Shown piece by piece: positions 57,077 to 62,760 of a DNA stretch of 64,000 nucleotides. The stretch is from Rhinopithecus roxellana (Eukaryota; Chordata; Mammalia; Primates; Cercopithecidae). Made by a program: the position numbers and the translations under genes. Positions within the stretch are counted from its first letter, which is position 1, and each line of letters starts with the position of its first letter. The stretch is taken from the NCBI RefSeq assembly GCF_007565055.1, contig NC_044557.1, positions 141,178,493 to 141,242,492 of the forward strand, given 5' to 3'. The notes under the pieces are model-generated. The model saw only the letters and a program-made list of their open reading frames with translations, was not told the DNA's origin and made no database searches.

Positions 57077-57387
57077 TAGTTGTATATTAATACATTATAT
57101 TGTTTTTAGAAAATGAGTTGCTTTGCATCTTAAGCATGTATATTTCAAATTCAAGTTACCTTATTATAAGAATTGGCTATAGTGTTTATTTTAGATGAGA
57201 ACTTCTGCTATTATCCAATTTTTAGATAAGTAAATAATTTTGCAATATTTTGCTTGCCACAGCTCTTTGAACTAACCATAATTTATATTTTTATGATGTA
57301 ATATGATTAAAATTTCATAGGGTATTGGATTTTGTGTTTTGCTTTGTTTTTTAGATGTATTTTGAAGATGGATCATCATTGCCCATG
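16056..57387 (+). CDS. ZDHHC2: ZDHHC2 palmitoyltransferase, exons 1-6 (partial)
   Basis: Joining 16056-16185, 43052-43078, 45407-45501, 54509-54629, 56232-56301 and 57355-57387 gives 476 coding bases, residues 1-158 plus two bases of codon 159. ZDHHC2 is a membrane S-acyltransferase that moves palmitate from acyl-CoA to cysteines of cytosolic or membrane proteins. Two hydrophobic segments are visible (about 17-38 and 54-75). A cytosolic stretch follows, then the zinc-binding cysteine-rich domain starting near 126 (C129, C132, H142, C143, C146, C149) and the D154-H155-H156-C157 motif. C157 is the predicted acyl-carrier. The fit to ZDHHC2, as I remember the human protein (about 367 residues), is near-complete, with Gly64 for Ala and Glu93 for Asp. 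The C-terminal half lies outside the window. The start is chosen because it gives the known N-terminus and has a strong context (A at -3, G at +4). Confidence 0.96.
20035..20235 (+). repeat. hAT-type MER element remnant
   Basis: The text gtaaatatttttggctttgc, then caagccatatg and a diverged gggcgtggct... ggcaatagtttgctgagc, matches an old non-autonomous hAT-like element. The same family recurs at about 36640-36850. The exact name is not assigned. Confidence 0.65.
20725..20763 (+). mobile_element. MADE1/Hsmar1 half-element
   Basis: TTAGGTTGATGTAAAAGTAA, followed by tcgcagtttttgccgttac, is one arm of a MADE1 or mariner terminal repeat, preceded by TA at 20723-20724. The second arm is absent. 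Confidence 0.75.
20885..21173 (+). mobile_element. Alu, full length, sense
   Basis: It begins ttggccagcacggtgcc and ends gaccgtctcaaaaaaaa. It is diverged in its first 40 bases. The reverse frame at 21018-21218 is a shadow. Confidence 0.9.
21520..21600 (+). repeat. L2 3' end fragment
   Basis: The text gcaattagcacagtcttagc, then gcaataaatgttgaatgaatg, is the characteristic L2 3' terminus in sense orientation. Confidence 0.65.
21975..21995 (+). repeat. Poly(A) tract
   Basis: A run of about 19 A. No retrocopy is recognised next to it. Confidence 0.7.
22754..22840 (+). repeat. Two-copy G-rich minisatellite
   Basis: A unit of about 37 bp containing tatatgggggcgaggggttc is present twice in tandem, with a partial third unit to the left (cccagagatga). 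Confidence 0.8.
24943..26120 (-). repeat. L2 LINE, antisense
   Basis: The start resembles the reverse complement of the L2 3' end (attcattcaaaaaatatctac). The body carries L2 antisense text such as agatcatggagggcctcagg, actgcagggtgttgagtac, ctttctggccgctgtgga and gcatcaatccagatgagcg. It is old and contains stops, with no coding potential. The frames at 25130-25315 and 25883-26110 are shadows. Confidence 0.75.
26340..26450 (+). repeat. L2 3' end fragment
   Basis: The text ctggtgcctaacacaaatat, then catatgtttcttcaatgaatc, matches a diverged L2 3' terminus. Confidence 0.5.
27455..28045 (-). repeat. L1M fragment, antisense
   Basis: The block has the text of an old L1 3' region in antisense: ttattgtggtaaaatatcg, then ccaccgttctgctttctgcc, tgagtggaatcatacaatat, gctattgtgaataatgctgc and ggacaccatactg. 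It has decayed and carries no intact ORF2. Confidence 0.8.
28522..28557 (+). repeat. Short tandem repeat, 11-bp unit
   Basis: About three copies of gaatgcatcgt, the last diverged (gaatgtatggt). Confidence 0.75.
30650..30990 (+). repeat. L1 3' fragment, sense
   Basis: The text caacatggatgaacctggaa, ctacttgtatgaggtatcta, tggtggttgccaggggctgg and aataagttctagagatctgc is the usual 3' end of L1M elements, ending near an AT-rich tail at about 30985. Confidence 0.85.
31725..32075 (+). repeat. MIR split by a tail-less Alu
   Basis: The MIR 5' part (31725-31797, ending gagcacaa) and 3' part (from about 32026, gcacaaattcctggcacaga) flank a sense Alu at about 31798-32025. The Alu stops inside its right monomer and has no poly(A) tail. 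GCACAA occurs at both edges. Confidence 0.65.
31798..32025 (+). mobile_element. Alu, 3'-truncated, sense
   Basis: It starts ggccaggtgcggtggctc and breaks off in the right monomer at caaggctgca. No A-tail is present. Confidence 0.85.
32093..32712 (+). repeat. LTR-like old repeat, interrupted by Alu
   Basis: The text ggatatagggtctttaaaga, gaaaccaaccctgccgacac and, after the Alu, tctgtgataccttcttatga resembles an old MaLR-like LTR. Family uncertain. It contributes the artefactual 183-codon reverse frame at 32193-32744. Confidence 0.5.
32389..32605 (-). mobile_element. Truncated Alu with (TTC)n and T-run
   Basis: A (TTC)n tract (32389-32423) and a T-run (32424-32442) precede one antisense Alu monomer ending about 32605. 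The simple repeat is the evolved tail. The arginine/lysine-rich translation on the other strand is artefactual. Confidence 0.85.
33040..33342 (-). mobile_element. Alu, antisense
   Basis: It runs from a T-run and gagacatagtctggctctg to ccaccgcacccagcc, with a (GTTT)n linker near 33200-33220. Confidence 0.92.
33960..34500 (-). repeat. MIR remnant followed by L2, antisense
   Basis: Positions 33960-34045 resemble antisense MIR. From about 34070 to 34490 the text is antisense L2 (aacctgaaggatggtaaag, agtgtggctgcagcttagtg, gccattgggaggg). Confidence 0.65.
34900..34985. repeat. Possible MIR fragment
   Basis: The text ggctggagtccaggtctcct, then ccatccagttcactgcc, resembles the 3' part of a MIR. Confidence 0.45.
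36640..36850 (+). repeat. hAT-type MER element remnant
   Basis: The text gcagtaaatattttaggctt, then aactctgctattgtagcac and aataaaactttatatatag, matches the family also seen at 20035-20235. Confidence 0.65.
37161..37460 (-). mobile_element. AluJ-like, antisense
   Basis: The copy is an older Alu with target-site repeats CTCTGTTTCT at 37151-37160 and 37461-37470. Confidence 0.9.
37590..37979 (-). mobile_element. Alu, antisense, with long (TTTTC)n tail
   Basis: A (TTTTC)n pentanucleotide tract of about 85 bp (37590-37675) leads into a diverged antisense Alu ending gggctgcccagcc. The reading frames at 37430-37919 translate this low-complexity tract. Confidence 0.88.
38870..39040 (+). repeat. 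MIR remnant
   Basis: The text cttactatacaccaggcact, atgttaagtacattc, accctcattttgtagtgg and gtggcagaggcagggttgg matches MIR/MIR3. Confidence 0.75.
41021..41316 (-). mobile_element. Alu, full length, antisense
   Basis: It runs from tttcgagacgaagtctcgc to gccactgtgcgcagcc. The forward frames at 40886-41153 are shadows. Confidence 0.92.
41317..43051 (+). other. 3' end of intron 1, no gene recognised
   Basis: No Alu or L1 is seen. The frames at 42125-42433 and 42557-42880 resemble nothing known. The polypyrimidine tract and ag for exon 2 lie at its end. Confidence 0.5.
43052..43078 (+). CDS. ZDHHC2: ZDHHC2 exon 2, 27-nt micro-exon
   Basis: This exon encodes the end of V44, S45-Q52 and the first base of V53, inside the loop between transmembrane segments 1 and 2 (the lumenal or extracellular side in the family's usual topology). 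Acceptor tttctatttccag and donor gtaagc. Length is divisible by three and it starts and ends in phase 1, so skipping would delete nine residues without a frameshift. The exon contains the TGA that ends the overlapping upstream ORF. Confidence 0.95.
43631..43951 (+). mobile_element. Alu, full length, sense
   Basis: It begins ggctgggcacagtggctc, has a long A-rich central linker (43752-43768) and ends in a mixed A/G tail. The reverse frames at 43621-44077 are shadows. Confidence 0.92.
44024..44853 (-). mobile_element. UBE2C: UBE2C mRNA retroposition unit with 14-bp TSD
   Basis: Perfect 14-bp direct repeats CAGAACACTTTTTC lie at 44024-44037 and 44840-44853. Between them, on the - strand, are a 53-nt 5' leader (44787-44839), the 540-nt frame, a 3' untranslated region (about 44064-44246), an AATAAA signal (44077-44082 on the + strand as TTTATT) and a 19-base poly(A) tract (44038-44056) abutting the repeat. 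Intron absence, tail and target-site repeats are the hallmarks of L1-mediated retroposition of a spliced mRNA. Confidence 0.96.
44247..44786 (-). CDS. UBE2C: UBE2C-like E2 retrocopy with intact ORF
   Basis: The frame encodes 179 residues, the full length of UBE2C (UbcH10), the ubiquitin-conjugating E2 that works with the anaphase-promoting complex to start ubiquitin chains on mitotic substrates. The UBC fold is complete: H104-P105-N106 and the catalytic C114 in the GNICLDIL motif are present, as is the flexible N-terminal extension of about 30 residues. The copy ends KQVTSQEP and TGA. Against the human protein as I recall it, only T14 (for Ala) and D120 (for Glu) differ. There is no frameshift or stop. 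A further 37 codons lie open upstream, but the start at 44784-44786 is the one shared with the parent gene. It lies antisense in ZDHHC2 intron 2, and no promoter is evident, so expression is unproven. It could be a young pseudogene not yet broken or a functional retrogene. Confidence 0.93.
   Translation of the reverse strand: MASQNRDPAATSVTAARKGAEPSGGAARGPVGKRLQQELMTLMMSGDKGISAFPESDNLFKWVGTIHGAAGTVYEDLRYKLSLEFPSGYPYNAPTVKFLTPCYHPNVDTQGNICLDILKDKWSALYDVRTILLSIQSLLGEPNIDSPLNTHAAELWKNPTAFKKYLQETYSKQVTSQEP
44854..45308 (+). other. Intron 2 distal part, nothing recognised
   Basis: AT-rich intronic sequence between the retrocopy and the duplicated exon 3 block. No repeat identified. Confidence 0.45.
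45309..45473 (+). repeat. ZDHHC2: Source copy of exon 3 duplication
   Basis: These 165 bp (98 bp of intron 2 with the splice acceptor, and the first 67 bp of exon 3) align without gaps to 47090-47254 with seven mismatches. Confidence 0.95.
45407..45501 (+). CDS. ZDHHC2: ZDHHC2 exon 3
   Basis: This exon completes V53 and encodes V54-E84: transmembrane segment 2 (about 54-75) and the start of the cytosolic segment (LPMNPSKE). Acceptor ctctcattttag, donor gtaagt, ends in phase 0. Residue 64 is Gly (GGA), where I recall Ala in human ZDHHC2. A 67-bp portion of this exon is duplicated downstream at 47188-47254, and that copy has Ala (GCC) at the same place. Confidence 0.96.
46790..47089 (+). repeat. 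L2 remnant, sense
   Basis: The text ctgacacctcaaatacaaaa, aaaacaggagtcatcacctt and gggtcttcatcgtctcc resembles L2 body sequence. It ends abruptly at the exon 3 duplicate. Confidence 0.55.
47090..47254 (+). pseudogene. ZDHHC2: Partial duplicate of ZDHHC2 exon 3 and acceptor
   Basis: 165 bp identical to 45309-45473 at 158 positions, no gaps, same orientation, 1781 bp downstream. The copy keeps the acceptor (ttctttcattttag, AG at 47186-47187) and 67 of the 95 exon bases, but lacks the last 28 bases and the gtaagt donor. Because intron sequence is included, it is a DNA-level duplication, not a retrocopy. Read in the gene's frame from 47188 it stays open for 51 codons after the split codon and stops at TAA 47343-47345. 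A candidate AATAAA lies at 47796-47801. The 102-codon frame beginning 47192 is in another frame and is not meaningful. Confidence 0.92.
47255..47600 (+). other. Sequence downstream of the exon 3 duplicate
   Basis: Not confidently assigned to a repeat family. A weak donor-like AAG/gttttc lies at 47257/47258. A (TA)n scrap occurs at about 47567-47578. Confidence 0.4.
47600..48555 (+). repeat. L2 LINE, sense, with 3' end
   Basis: L2 body text (ccctggtccaagccaccgtc-like, gcagtagcctcttaacaggt, cacagtagccaaagtaatcc) leads to the L2 3' end (ctagaatgtaagttccatga, atctttgttcactgcttcat). A (GTTTTT)n scrap is inserted near 48153-48178. Confidence 0.72.
48880..49045 (+). repeat. MIR-like remnant
   Basis: The text ttactattttacagatggag, then agagctaagtttcaaac and ctttcttttcactacactat resembles MIR. 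The 93-codon frame at 48866-49147 overlaps it and is not a gene. Confidence 0.5.
49207..49331 (+). mobile_element. 5'-truncated Alu, sense
   Basis: Only the 3' part of the right monomer and a long A-tail remain. Near-identical direct repeats (tatatgccaata and tatataccaata, about 49195-49206 and 49334-49345) show that it inserted in truncated form. Confidence 0.85.
50019..50466 (-). mobile_element. Trimeric Alu, antisense
   Basis: A complete antisense Alu (to 50330) is followed without a break by an extra antisense left monomer (50331-50466). One pair of target-site repeats, CTTATTCATTCTTT (50004-50017 and 50467-50480), encloses all three monomers, so they behave as a single insertion of order left-left-right in Alu sense. 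Confidence 0.85.
51047..51357 (-). mobile_element. Alu, antisense, inside L1
   Basis: It runs from an ATTTT-rich tail and gagacaaggtcttgctctg to gagccgttgcacctcccc. Short repeats (ttgcct) flank it. Confidence 0.9.
52246..52820 (-). repeat. Possible L1 5' region fragment
   Basis: GC-richer text (cacctctgtggccatcatcc, ggtctcacccaaggcccgc, tgtccttcccttcagggtgg) resembles the 5' untranslated region of primate L1P elements, recalled rather than searched. The 109-codon frame at 52501-52830 falls in it and is not called. Confidence 0.4.
52825..53308 (-). mobile_element. L1P 3' end, antisense
   Basis: It starts at the antisense L1 3' terminus (aagttctggggtacatgtgc) and extends into the ORF2 C-terminus on the - strand (80-codon frame at 53042-53284, containing HTMEYYAAIKKDE). 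It is 5'-truncated. Confidence 0.9.
53330..53870 (-). repeat. Older L1M fragment, antisense
   Basis: Text such as gaatggaatcattgtatat, actattccattatttggata and ccagtttatccatcatcctt is typical of antisense L1M 3' regions. Confidence 0.65.
53871..54508 (+). other. Intron 3 end, nothing recognised
   Basis: A (TG)n scrap lies near 53900-53920. The rest is AT-rich intron leading to the exon 4 acceptor. Confidence 0.45.
54509..54629 (+). CDS. ZDHHC2: ZDHHC2 exon 4
   Basis: This exon encodes F85-G124 and the first base of A125. It is the charged cytosolic segment between transmembrane segment 2 and the cysteine-rich domain, with the EREPRGEAHQEVLRRAAKDL stretch likely helical and IYTRTMSG leading into the zinc-binding domain. 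Acceptor ttccacag, donor gtaaat (weaker than its neighbours, phase 1). Residue 93 is Glu, where I recall Asp in human. Confidence 0.96.
55265..55410 (+). repeat. Old DNA-transposon-like repeat
   Basis: The text ctagccccatgtggcttttg, agcacttaaaatatggccag, then aaaatacacactggtttgaa is the same family as 10520-10700. An Alu begins just after ctcattaa. Confidence 0.55.
55419..55618 (+). mobile_element. Short Alu (about one monomer), sense
   Basis: About 145 bp of Alu with one monomer's length and an A/G-rich tail. CTCATTAA occurs at 55411-55418 and 55619-55626, consistent with a target-site duplication. Confidence 0.8.
55634..55934 (+). mobile_element. Alu, full length, sense
   Basis: It begins gactgtgtgtggtgactc and ends gactccatctcaaaaaaaaa, immediately after the short Alu upstream. 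Confidence 0.92.
56232..56301 (+). CDS. ZDHHC2: ZDHHC2 exon 5, zinc-binding part of DHHC domain
   Basis: This exon completes A125 and encodes I126-D147 plus two bases of K148. It carries C129, C132, H142, C143 and C146, in the C-x2-C-x9-H-C-x2-C arrangement that binds zinc in the family. Acceptor gtccctag, donor gtaaga, phase 2. Confidence 0.97.
56302..57354 (+). other. ZDHHC2: ZDHHC2 intron 5
   Basis: Intron of 1053 bp with donor gtaaga and acceptor gctttgttttttag. It contains one young Alu. The remainder is unremarkable. Confidence 0.92.
56765..57072 (+). mobile_element. AluYR-like young Alu, sense
   Basis: A near-consensus Alu starts ggccgggcgcggtggctc, followed by aagcctgtaatccc. It has gagatccggccactgcactc in the right monomer and a 27-30 base pure A-tail. 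Sixteen-bp repeats AAGATAGTTGTATATT (56749-56764 and 57073-57088) flank it. The variants are those I recall for macaque/baboon AluYR. This is the youngest-looking Alu in the window. Confidence 0.94.
57355..57387 (+). CDS. ZDHHC2: ZDHHC2 exon 6, 33-nt micro-exon with DHHC motif
   Basis: This exon completes K148 and encodes C149-P158 plus two bases of W159. It holds the D154-H155-H156-C157 motif, whose cysteine forms the acyl-enzyme intermediate in the family. Acceptor ttttttag, donor gtgagt. It starts and ends in phase 2 and is 33 nt long, so skipping it would remove 11 residues, including the whole catalytic motif, without changing frame. Exon 7 should begin with G to complete W159; no such exon was found up to 64000. 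Confidence 0.97.
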
Positions 57388-58475
57388 GTGAGTTGACTGT
57401 ATATTTAAACAAGTTTGTGTCCCTTATAAATGTTAATAAATTGAATCACCCATGTAAATCTTTTCACAAATGAAATATTACTGGAGTTGACATAGCAGGA
57501 GCTTTCAGATTTAGTTTCTGATATTTTTTTGATTAGCTTAAAAGAGCCTTTATTTAGGGCAGTTTCCATGAAATACTTTTAAAACCAGTAGGTTAACAAT
57601 ATAAAAGTTAATATCACGTGTTAGCTCAGAACAAAGGATTTTCTTTGTATGCATGTGCATAAACATAGAGATTCCAGAATACTCCACAGAAATATACACA
57701 AAGATGTACATGTAAATTATACATAGTACCTCACTGGAAGGTTTTTATAAAGAATTAAGTCATCTAAAGCTTTTTAACAATTTATTTTACACAAAACTTG
57801 ACATTAAGGAGTAGAATACCAACTACACAGATATACAAATGCACACATACATTTAAACAAGATTTTCCACATAGAATTCATTAATATTTGCTAATATTTC
57901 TCAGTCATGAAATTAGGTAATTTAATAGAGGATTATTTGAAAGATCTGATTAGTAAGGTTAATTTTCCTTCCTTTTCCTGTAATTTTTTATCTCAGTGTA
58001 CACATGTCTTTGATAGTCATGCCCAGGTTGCTGGCCAGGTTGGATTTGGGCATGAGTAATACTTACTCTTCAAGCCTTCTTTCAGGGATGGCTCTGCAGA
58101 AAGGTAGACATGCCCACAAGTCCACAGTAGGTATAGGGTGAAATATATGTAGGGAACAGTTCTCTTAGCAGCAGGAAAGATTCCCAGGGGAATGTAGGGA
58201 TTATGGTATCCTGTATCTTTCACCATTGTACCTCTTTGTTTTCTCCAAGTCAATTTTCTCCTTTAAAGTGTTCAGGCTAGTCAATCTATACGAGAATGGC
58301 ATTCTTCTTACAGGTCTCAATTAATAACCCCACTTTGTTTATTTATAATAAATAAACCCCACTAACTGATACTTGCATTCATTCTTTTGCACCCGCCCCC
58401 CCGCCCACTTTTCTGTTTTTTTTTTTTTCTTCCAACAAGTGTTCCCCCTCCCACCATGTCTTTAATTAGACGCAT

Positions 58476-58785
58476 TCTTCTTCTTCTTCTTCTTCTTCTT
58501 TTTTTTTAAATACAGAGTCTCGCTCTGTCGCCCAGGCCAGAGTGCAGTGGCGCGATCTCGGTTCACTGCAACCTCCGCCTCCTAGGTTCAAGCGATTCTC
58601 CTGCCTCAGCCTCCCGAGTAGCCAGATTACAGGCGCCCACCACCTCCCCTGGCTAATTTTTGTATTTTTGGTAGAGATGGTTTCACCATATTGGCCAGGC
58701 TAGTCTCGAACTCTTGACCTTATGATCCGCCCACCTTGGCTTCCCAAAGTGCTGGGATTACAGGCACGAGCCACCATGCCCGGCC
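58476..58785 (-). mobile_element. Alu, antisense, with (TTC)n tail
   Basis: A (TTC)n tract (58476-58500) leads into an antisense Alu ending ccaccatgcccggcc. Confidence 0.92.
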
Positions 58786-60151
58786 AACGTCTTCTTCATT
58801 CTCCTTACATTCATTTGTTGACTTCCCCTGCAGTTGCTGTCAATGCCGCACCTGTATCCCCATGACTCACCTGTTGAGTTCATGGCATCTGTGGTGAACA
58901 GCTCCCGTACCTGCTGGCAGCTCCCCATTCAGGCACCTGTGTTTCTTTTCTTCTCTGCCTGAGGGGTCTCTTCTACCTGGGTTCATACCTCTAGGAGCAA
59001 CCCTCAACCAGTGACAGCCTGGCCAGTAAAAAATGCTTTATCCTTCCTGTCTCAAATGAACTGTATCCAAGTTCTGGTCTCAGGGTCTGCTTTGGGGTAA
59101 ACCCGTATTAAGCACCCTCCTTTCTGGATAACTGTATACTCCAGATATATTCAGCAGAGTGGTAGTCATCAGAGGCATAGCGTTGATTTTGATGTTTCTT
59201 ACCTTTATAAGGGATTGTGATGACAAGGAATGGAGAGGCGGGAAAAACTTAGGTCAGTACATACCTGTAAAGCTTCCCATGCCCATGCTGTACTCATAAA
59301 ATTACAAAAAGAGAAAATAATAATTTACCGTTACAGTAATCTTGCTAAATGAACAGTTAATTTGGCCTCATGAGAAACTTACAATTTGATAGCCTTTCCA
59401 GTTTCACAGGTCCTGTTAAATAAGTGAAGGAGAACAACAGAAATGAGACCCTAGTGTTTTTAAAAATAGGTTCACGTGGCATACTGCACACCACCTGCTG
59501 TTGCTCCACCCTTAGCTGGCAGTGTGGGAAGGTGAATGGACTGACTGCCGTACCTTTTAACCCCATATCGTCGTCCCTTTCCCCATCACTTCCCTTGCTG
59601 CATCCACTGTCCCCGCCACGGTTGTAGCTCTGGGTACTCCCTTGCAGAAAGCAGCAGCCATGTTGACTTGTGAAGGATTTGCTGCCAAGGGCCTAATACT
59701 CACTTGGTGCCAGCTGAGTGGAGCAGCCATTGTATGTAATTTTAAAATTTCAAATTAAAATTTTAAGTATAAAAGTCTATAGCTAATAACATGCTTTTGG
59801 TTCCAAATTCAAAAATAAAACAGGTGGCCATGTTCTTTCCAGTCCCTCTCCCACCTTCTTCCACTACACACAGAGAACCAGGGTCGTTAATGTCATGGCA
59901 CTTTTCAGATTTCAATGTATGTGTGCGTAGCCTACCAACCCCCTCTTTTTTTTTTTTTTTTTTTTTTAGTACAAGTGACTACATTATTGATTGAATCTGT
60001 TTCTTTTTATTTTCTTCACTTAATATATTCTGGAAATATTTCTATATGAATACATAAAAAATCTTTTTCTACATGCTTTATGTGATTGTATTCGTCTAAT
60101 GACAGTCACTTATAGTACTTTTAGGATGTTTTCAGACCCAGGCGTAGCCTT

Positions 60152-60447
60152 TCTTTTTTTTTTTTTTTTTTTTTTGAGACGGAGTCTTACTGTGTCGCTC
60201 AGGCTGGAGCGCAGTGGCATGATCTTGGCTCACTGCAAGCTCCGCCTCCTGAGTTCACGCCATTCTTCTGCCTCAGCCTCCAACTAGCTGGGACTACAGG
60301 CGTCCACCACCACGCCTGGCTGTTTTGTTTTGTGTTTTTGGGTTTCACTGTGTTGGCCAGGGTGGTCTTGATCTCCTGACCTCGTGATCTGCCCGCCTCG
60401 GCCTCACAAAGTGCTGGGATTACAGGCGTGATCCACCACGCCCGGCC
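60152..60447 (-). mobile_element. AluY-like, antisense
   Basis: It runs from a 23-base T-run and gagacggagtcttactgtg to ccaccacgcccggcc. It has Y-type text gcaagctccgcctcctg and a small deletion in the left monomer. Confidence 0.92.
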
Positions 60448-60873
60448 GGGGCAGCCTTTTTATACAGGTGTTTTAAACAGGTCTTTTGACCTTAATATCT
60501 GTCAGCTTTGAACATTTGACACATTAGATCAATAATACATCTCCATTTTGCAATGATTTCTCAGTCTCTGCTCTGGCCACTGAAAATTACCCACCAGAAT
60601 TCCAGGGATCAATCTCATACTTGTGTTTTAACTAAAACAGATTCCATAGTATTTGCTTTATTGGATTTTCTATCAAAGTATTTTTTCCTTTAGTGTAATT
60701 TTAGTTAATTATTTATATCATATTAATAATGCTTGCCAAAGGTTAAGTAACACAAAAACAAATTATTTGAGCTTCAATTTATTGAGTGCCAATTATGTTC
60801 TAGAGGCCATATGTATAATCTGTAATACTTTAAACAGTGACAGAAAGAAGTAGAAATTATTTGTCTCATTTTA

Positions 60874-60974
60874 TTTTATCTTTTTTTTTTTTTTTGAGAT
60901 GGAGTCTCGCTCTGTCTCCTAGGCTGGAGTGCAGTGGCGCCATCTTGGCTCACTGCAAGCTCCGCCTCCTGGGT
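60874..60974 (-). mobile_element. 5'-truncated Alu with 15-bp TSD
   Basis: Only about 90 bp of the Alu 3' end plus its tail are present. Perfect 15-bp repeats ATTTGTCTCATTTTA at 60859-60873 and 60975-60989 show that this is a genuine truncated insertion, not a deletion product. Confidence 0.92.
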
Positions 60975-61379
60975 ATTTGTCTCATTTTACGGGGGAAAAA
61001 AAATGAGGCTCAGAAAAGAGAAAGAGTGGGCTCAAAGTTTCATAGGAAATTTTTTTTTCTTACTTCAAAGGGCACACTCCTTCCAATGTATTATGTTCTT
61101 TTTCCAATTTAAAGTCAGAAAGCAATTGCCTGGAAACAGGACCAACAGCTGTGTTTTACACTGAACTTAATGTAAGAAGGATATTTACTTAGAACGCATT
61201 TTGTTTCTCCATGTGAAGTCATTCCTTTTCTAGATGGAGAAATAGATTCAGAATAAGTCTTCTTCCTTTTCAAATTGAGTCTATAAAGCAATAGGCAGTT
61301 AAAATGTCTAGCCAAAAGTTGTCTGTTACGAAGACAGTAAGGTATTATTCAAAATAAATATCACTATATTTCTTCTAGT

Positions 61380-61445
61380 TTTATATATATATATATTCAC
61401 ACACATATACACACACATACACACACGTACTCTACGTATATACAT
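61380..61445 (+). repeat. (TA)n and (CA)n microsatellite
   Basis: A TATATATATATA tract is followed by imperfect cacacatacacacac repeats. Confidence 0.75.
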
Positions 61446-61710
61446 ATTAAACTCTAAAATACATGGTCTTTATTTACTGACCTCCTGTGTCCCTAGCTCT
61501 AATATGACAAATTGTACCATCCTCTTAAGCAAAGCTAAATTAGTTGTTATAAAATCTGTGATCAAAATCATTTTCTTTCTATAAAAATACTCTATTATTT
61601 AATGCAAAAGCTACTTCTTCTATTCCTTCAGGAAGAGAAACAATCTTTTCTGTCCCTTCCAGGCTCTTCCTAGTCCACAAGTCATTATTTACGCCTATGT
61701 TGTCCAAAGT

Positions 61711-62180
61711 CTTTTTTTTTTTTTTTGTGATGGAATTTCACTCTGTCACCCAGGCTGGAGTGCAATGGTGAAAACTTGGCTCACTGCAACCTCTGCTTCC
61801 TGAGTTCAAGCAGTTCTTCTACCTCAGCCTCCCGAGTAGCTGGGATTACAGACGTGCACCACCATGCCCAGCTAGTTTTTGTATTTTTATTTTATTTTAT
61901 TATTTAATTTTTGACATGGAGTTTTGCTTGTCACCCAGGCTGGAGTGCGGTGGCGTTATCTCAGCCTCCTGGGTTCAAGCACTTTTCCTGCCTCTGCCTC
62001 CCAAGTAGCTGGAACTACAAGCACACGCCACCATGCCTGGCTAATTTTTTGTATTTTTAGTAGAGACAGAGTTTCACCAAGACCATGCCAGACTGGTCTT
62101 GAACTGGTGACCTCAGGTGATCTGCCTGCCTCAACCTCCCAAAGTGCTGGGATTACAGGTGTGAGCCACCACGCCCACCC
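61711..62180 (-). mobile_element. Second trimeric Alu, antisense
   Basis: An antisense right monomer (about 61711-61880) is followed by an ATTTT-rich linker and a complete antisense Alu (to 62180). Only one pair of direct repeats is seen, ATGTTGTCYAAAGT at 61697-61710 and 62181-62194 (one mismatch), so the three monomers appear to be one insertion, left-right-right in Alu sense. Confidence 0.8.
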
Positions 62181-62453
62181 ATGTTGTCTAAAGTGTTAAA
62201 GCACCCCAGCTTTTGCCTACGCATTCTTTCCCCTTGAAACCAACATAAGTATGCAAAGGGAATATCCTGTATCCTTTTGAGACAGGATACAATTAGACTA
62301 GACTAATTGTTTACAATATTATTTCCTGCCAGATTCCATTCAAACACCATAAAAGACAACCTCAGCAGTTGGTTTGCATCCCCACACTGGAACCTCTAGA
62401 GATGCAGATGTAACTGTTTCCATACAATGTGCACCCACAATTTGTGGCTTCTT

Positions 62454-62760
62454 TTTTTTCTTTCTTTTTTTTTTTTTTTTTTGAGAGGGAGTCTCACTTT
62501 GTTGCCAAGCTGGAGTGCAGTGGCGCTATCTCGGCTCACTGCAGCCTCTGCGTCCTGGGTTCAGTGATTGTCCTTCCTCAGCCTCCCGAGTAGCTGGGAC
62601 TACAGGCGCATGCCACCATGCCCACCTAATTTTTGTATTTTTAGTAGAGATGGAGTTTCACCATGTTGTCCAGGATGGTTTTGATTTCTTGACCTTGTGA
62701 TCTGCCTTCCTCGGCCTCCCAAAGTGCTGGGATTACAGGCGTGAGCCACCACGCCCAGCC
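62454..62760 (-). mobile_element. Alu, full length, antisense
   Basis: A T-run and gagagggagtctcactttg lead to ccaccacgcccagcc. Fifteen-bp repeats AAYTTGTGGCTTCTT (one mismatch) lie at 62439-62453 and 62761-62775. Confidence 0.93.

Noticed and set aside
58020..58050. gttggattt text as a possible exon 7 (VGF...)
   Set aside because: Flanking codons do not match the expected DHHC domain continuation and there is no suitable acceptor with a G completing Trp159.
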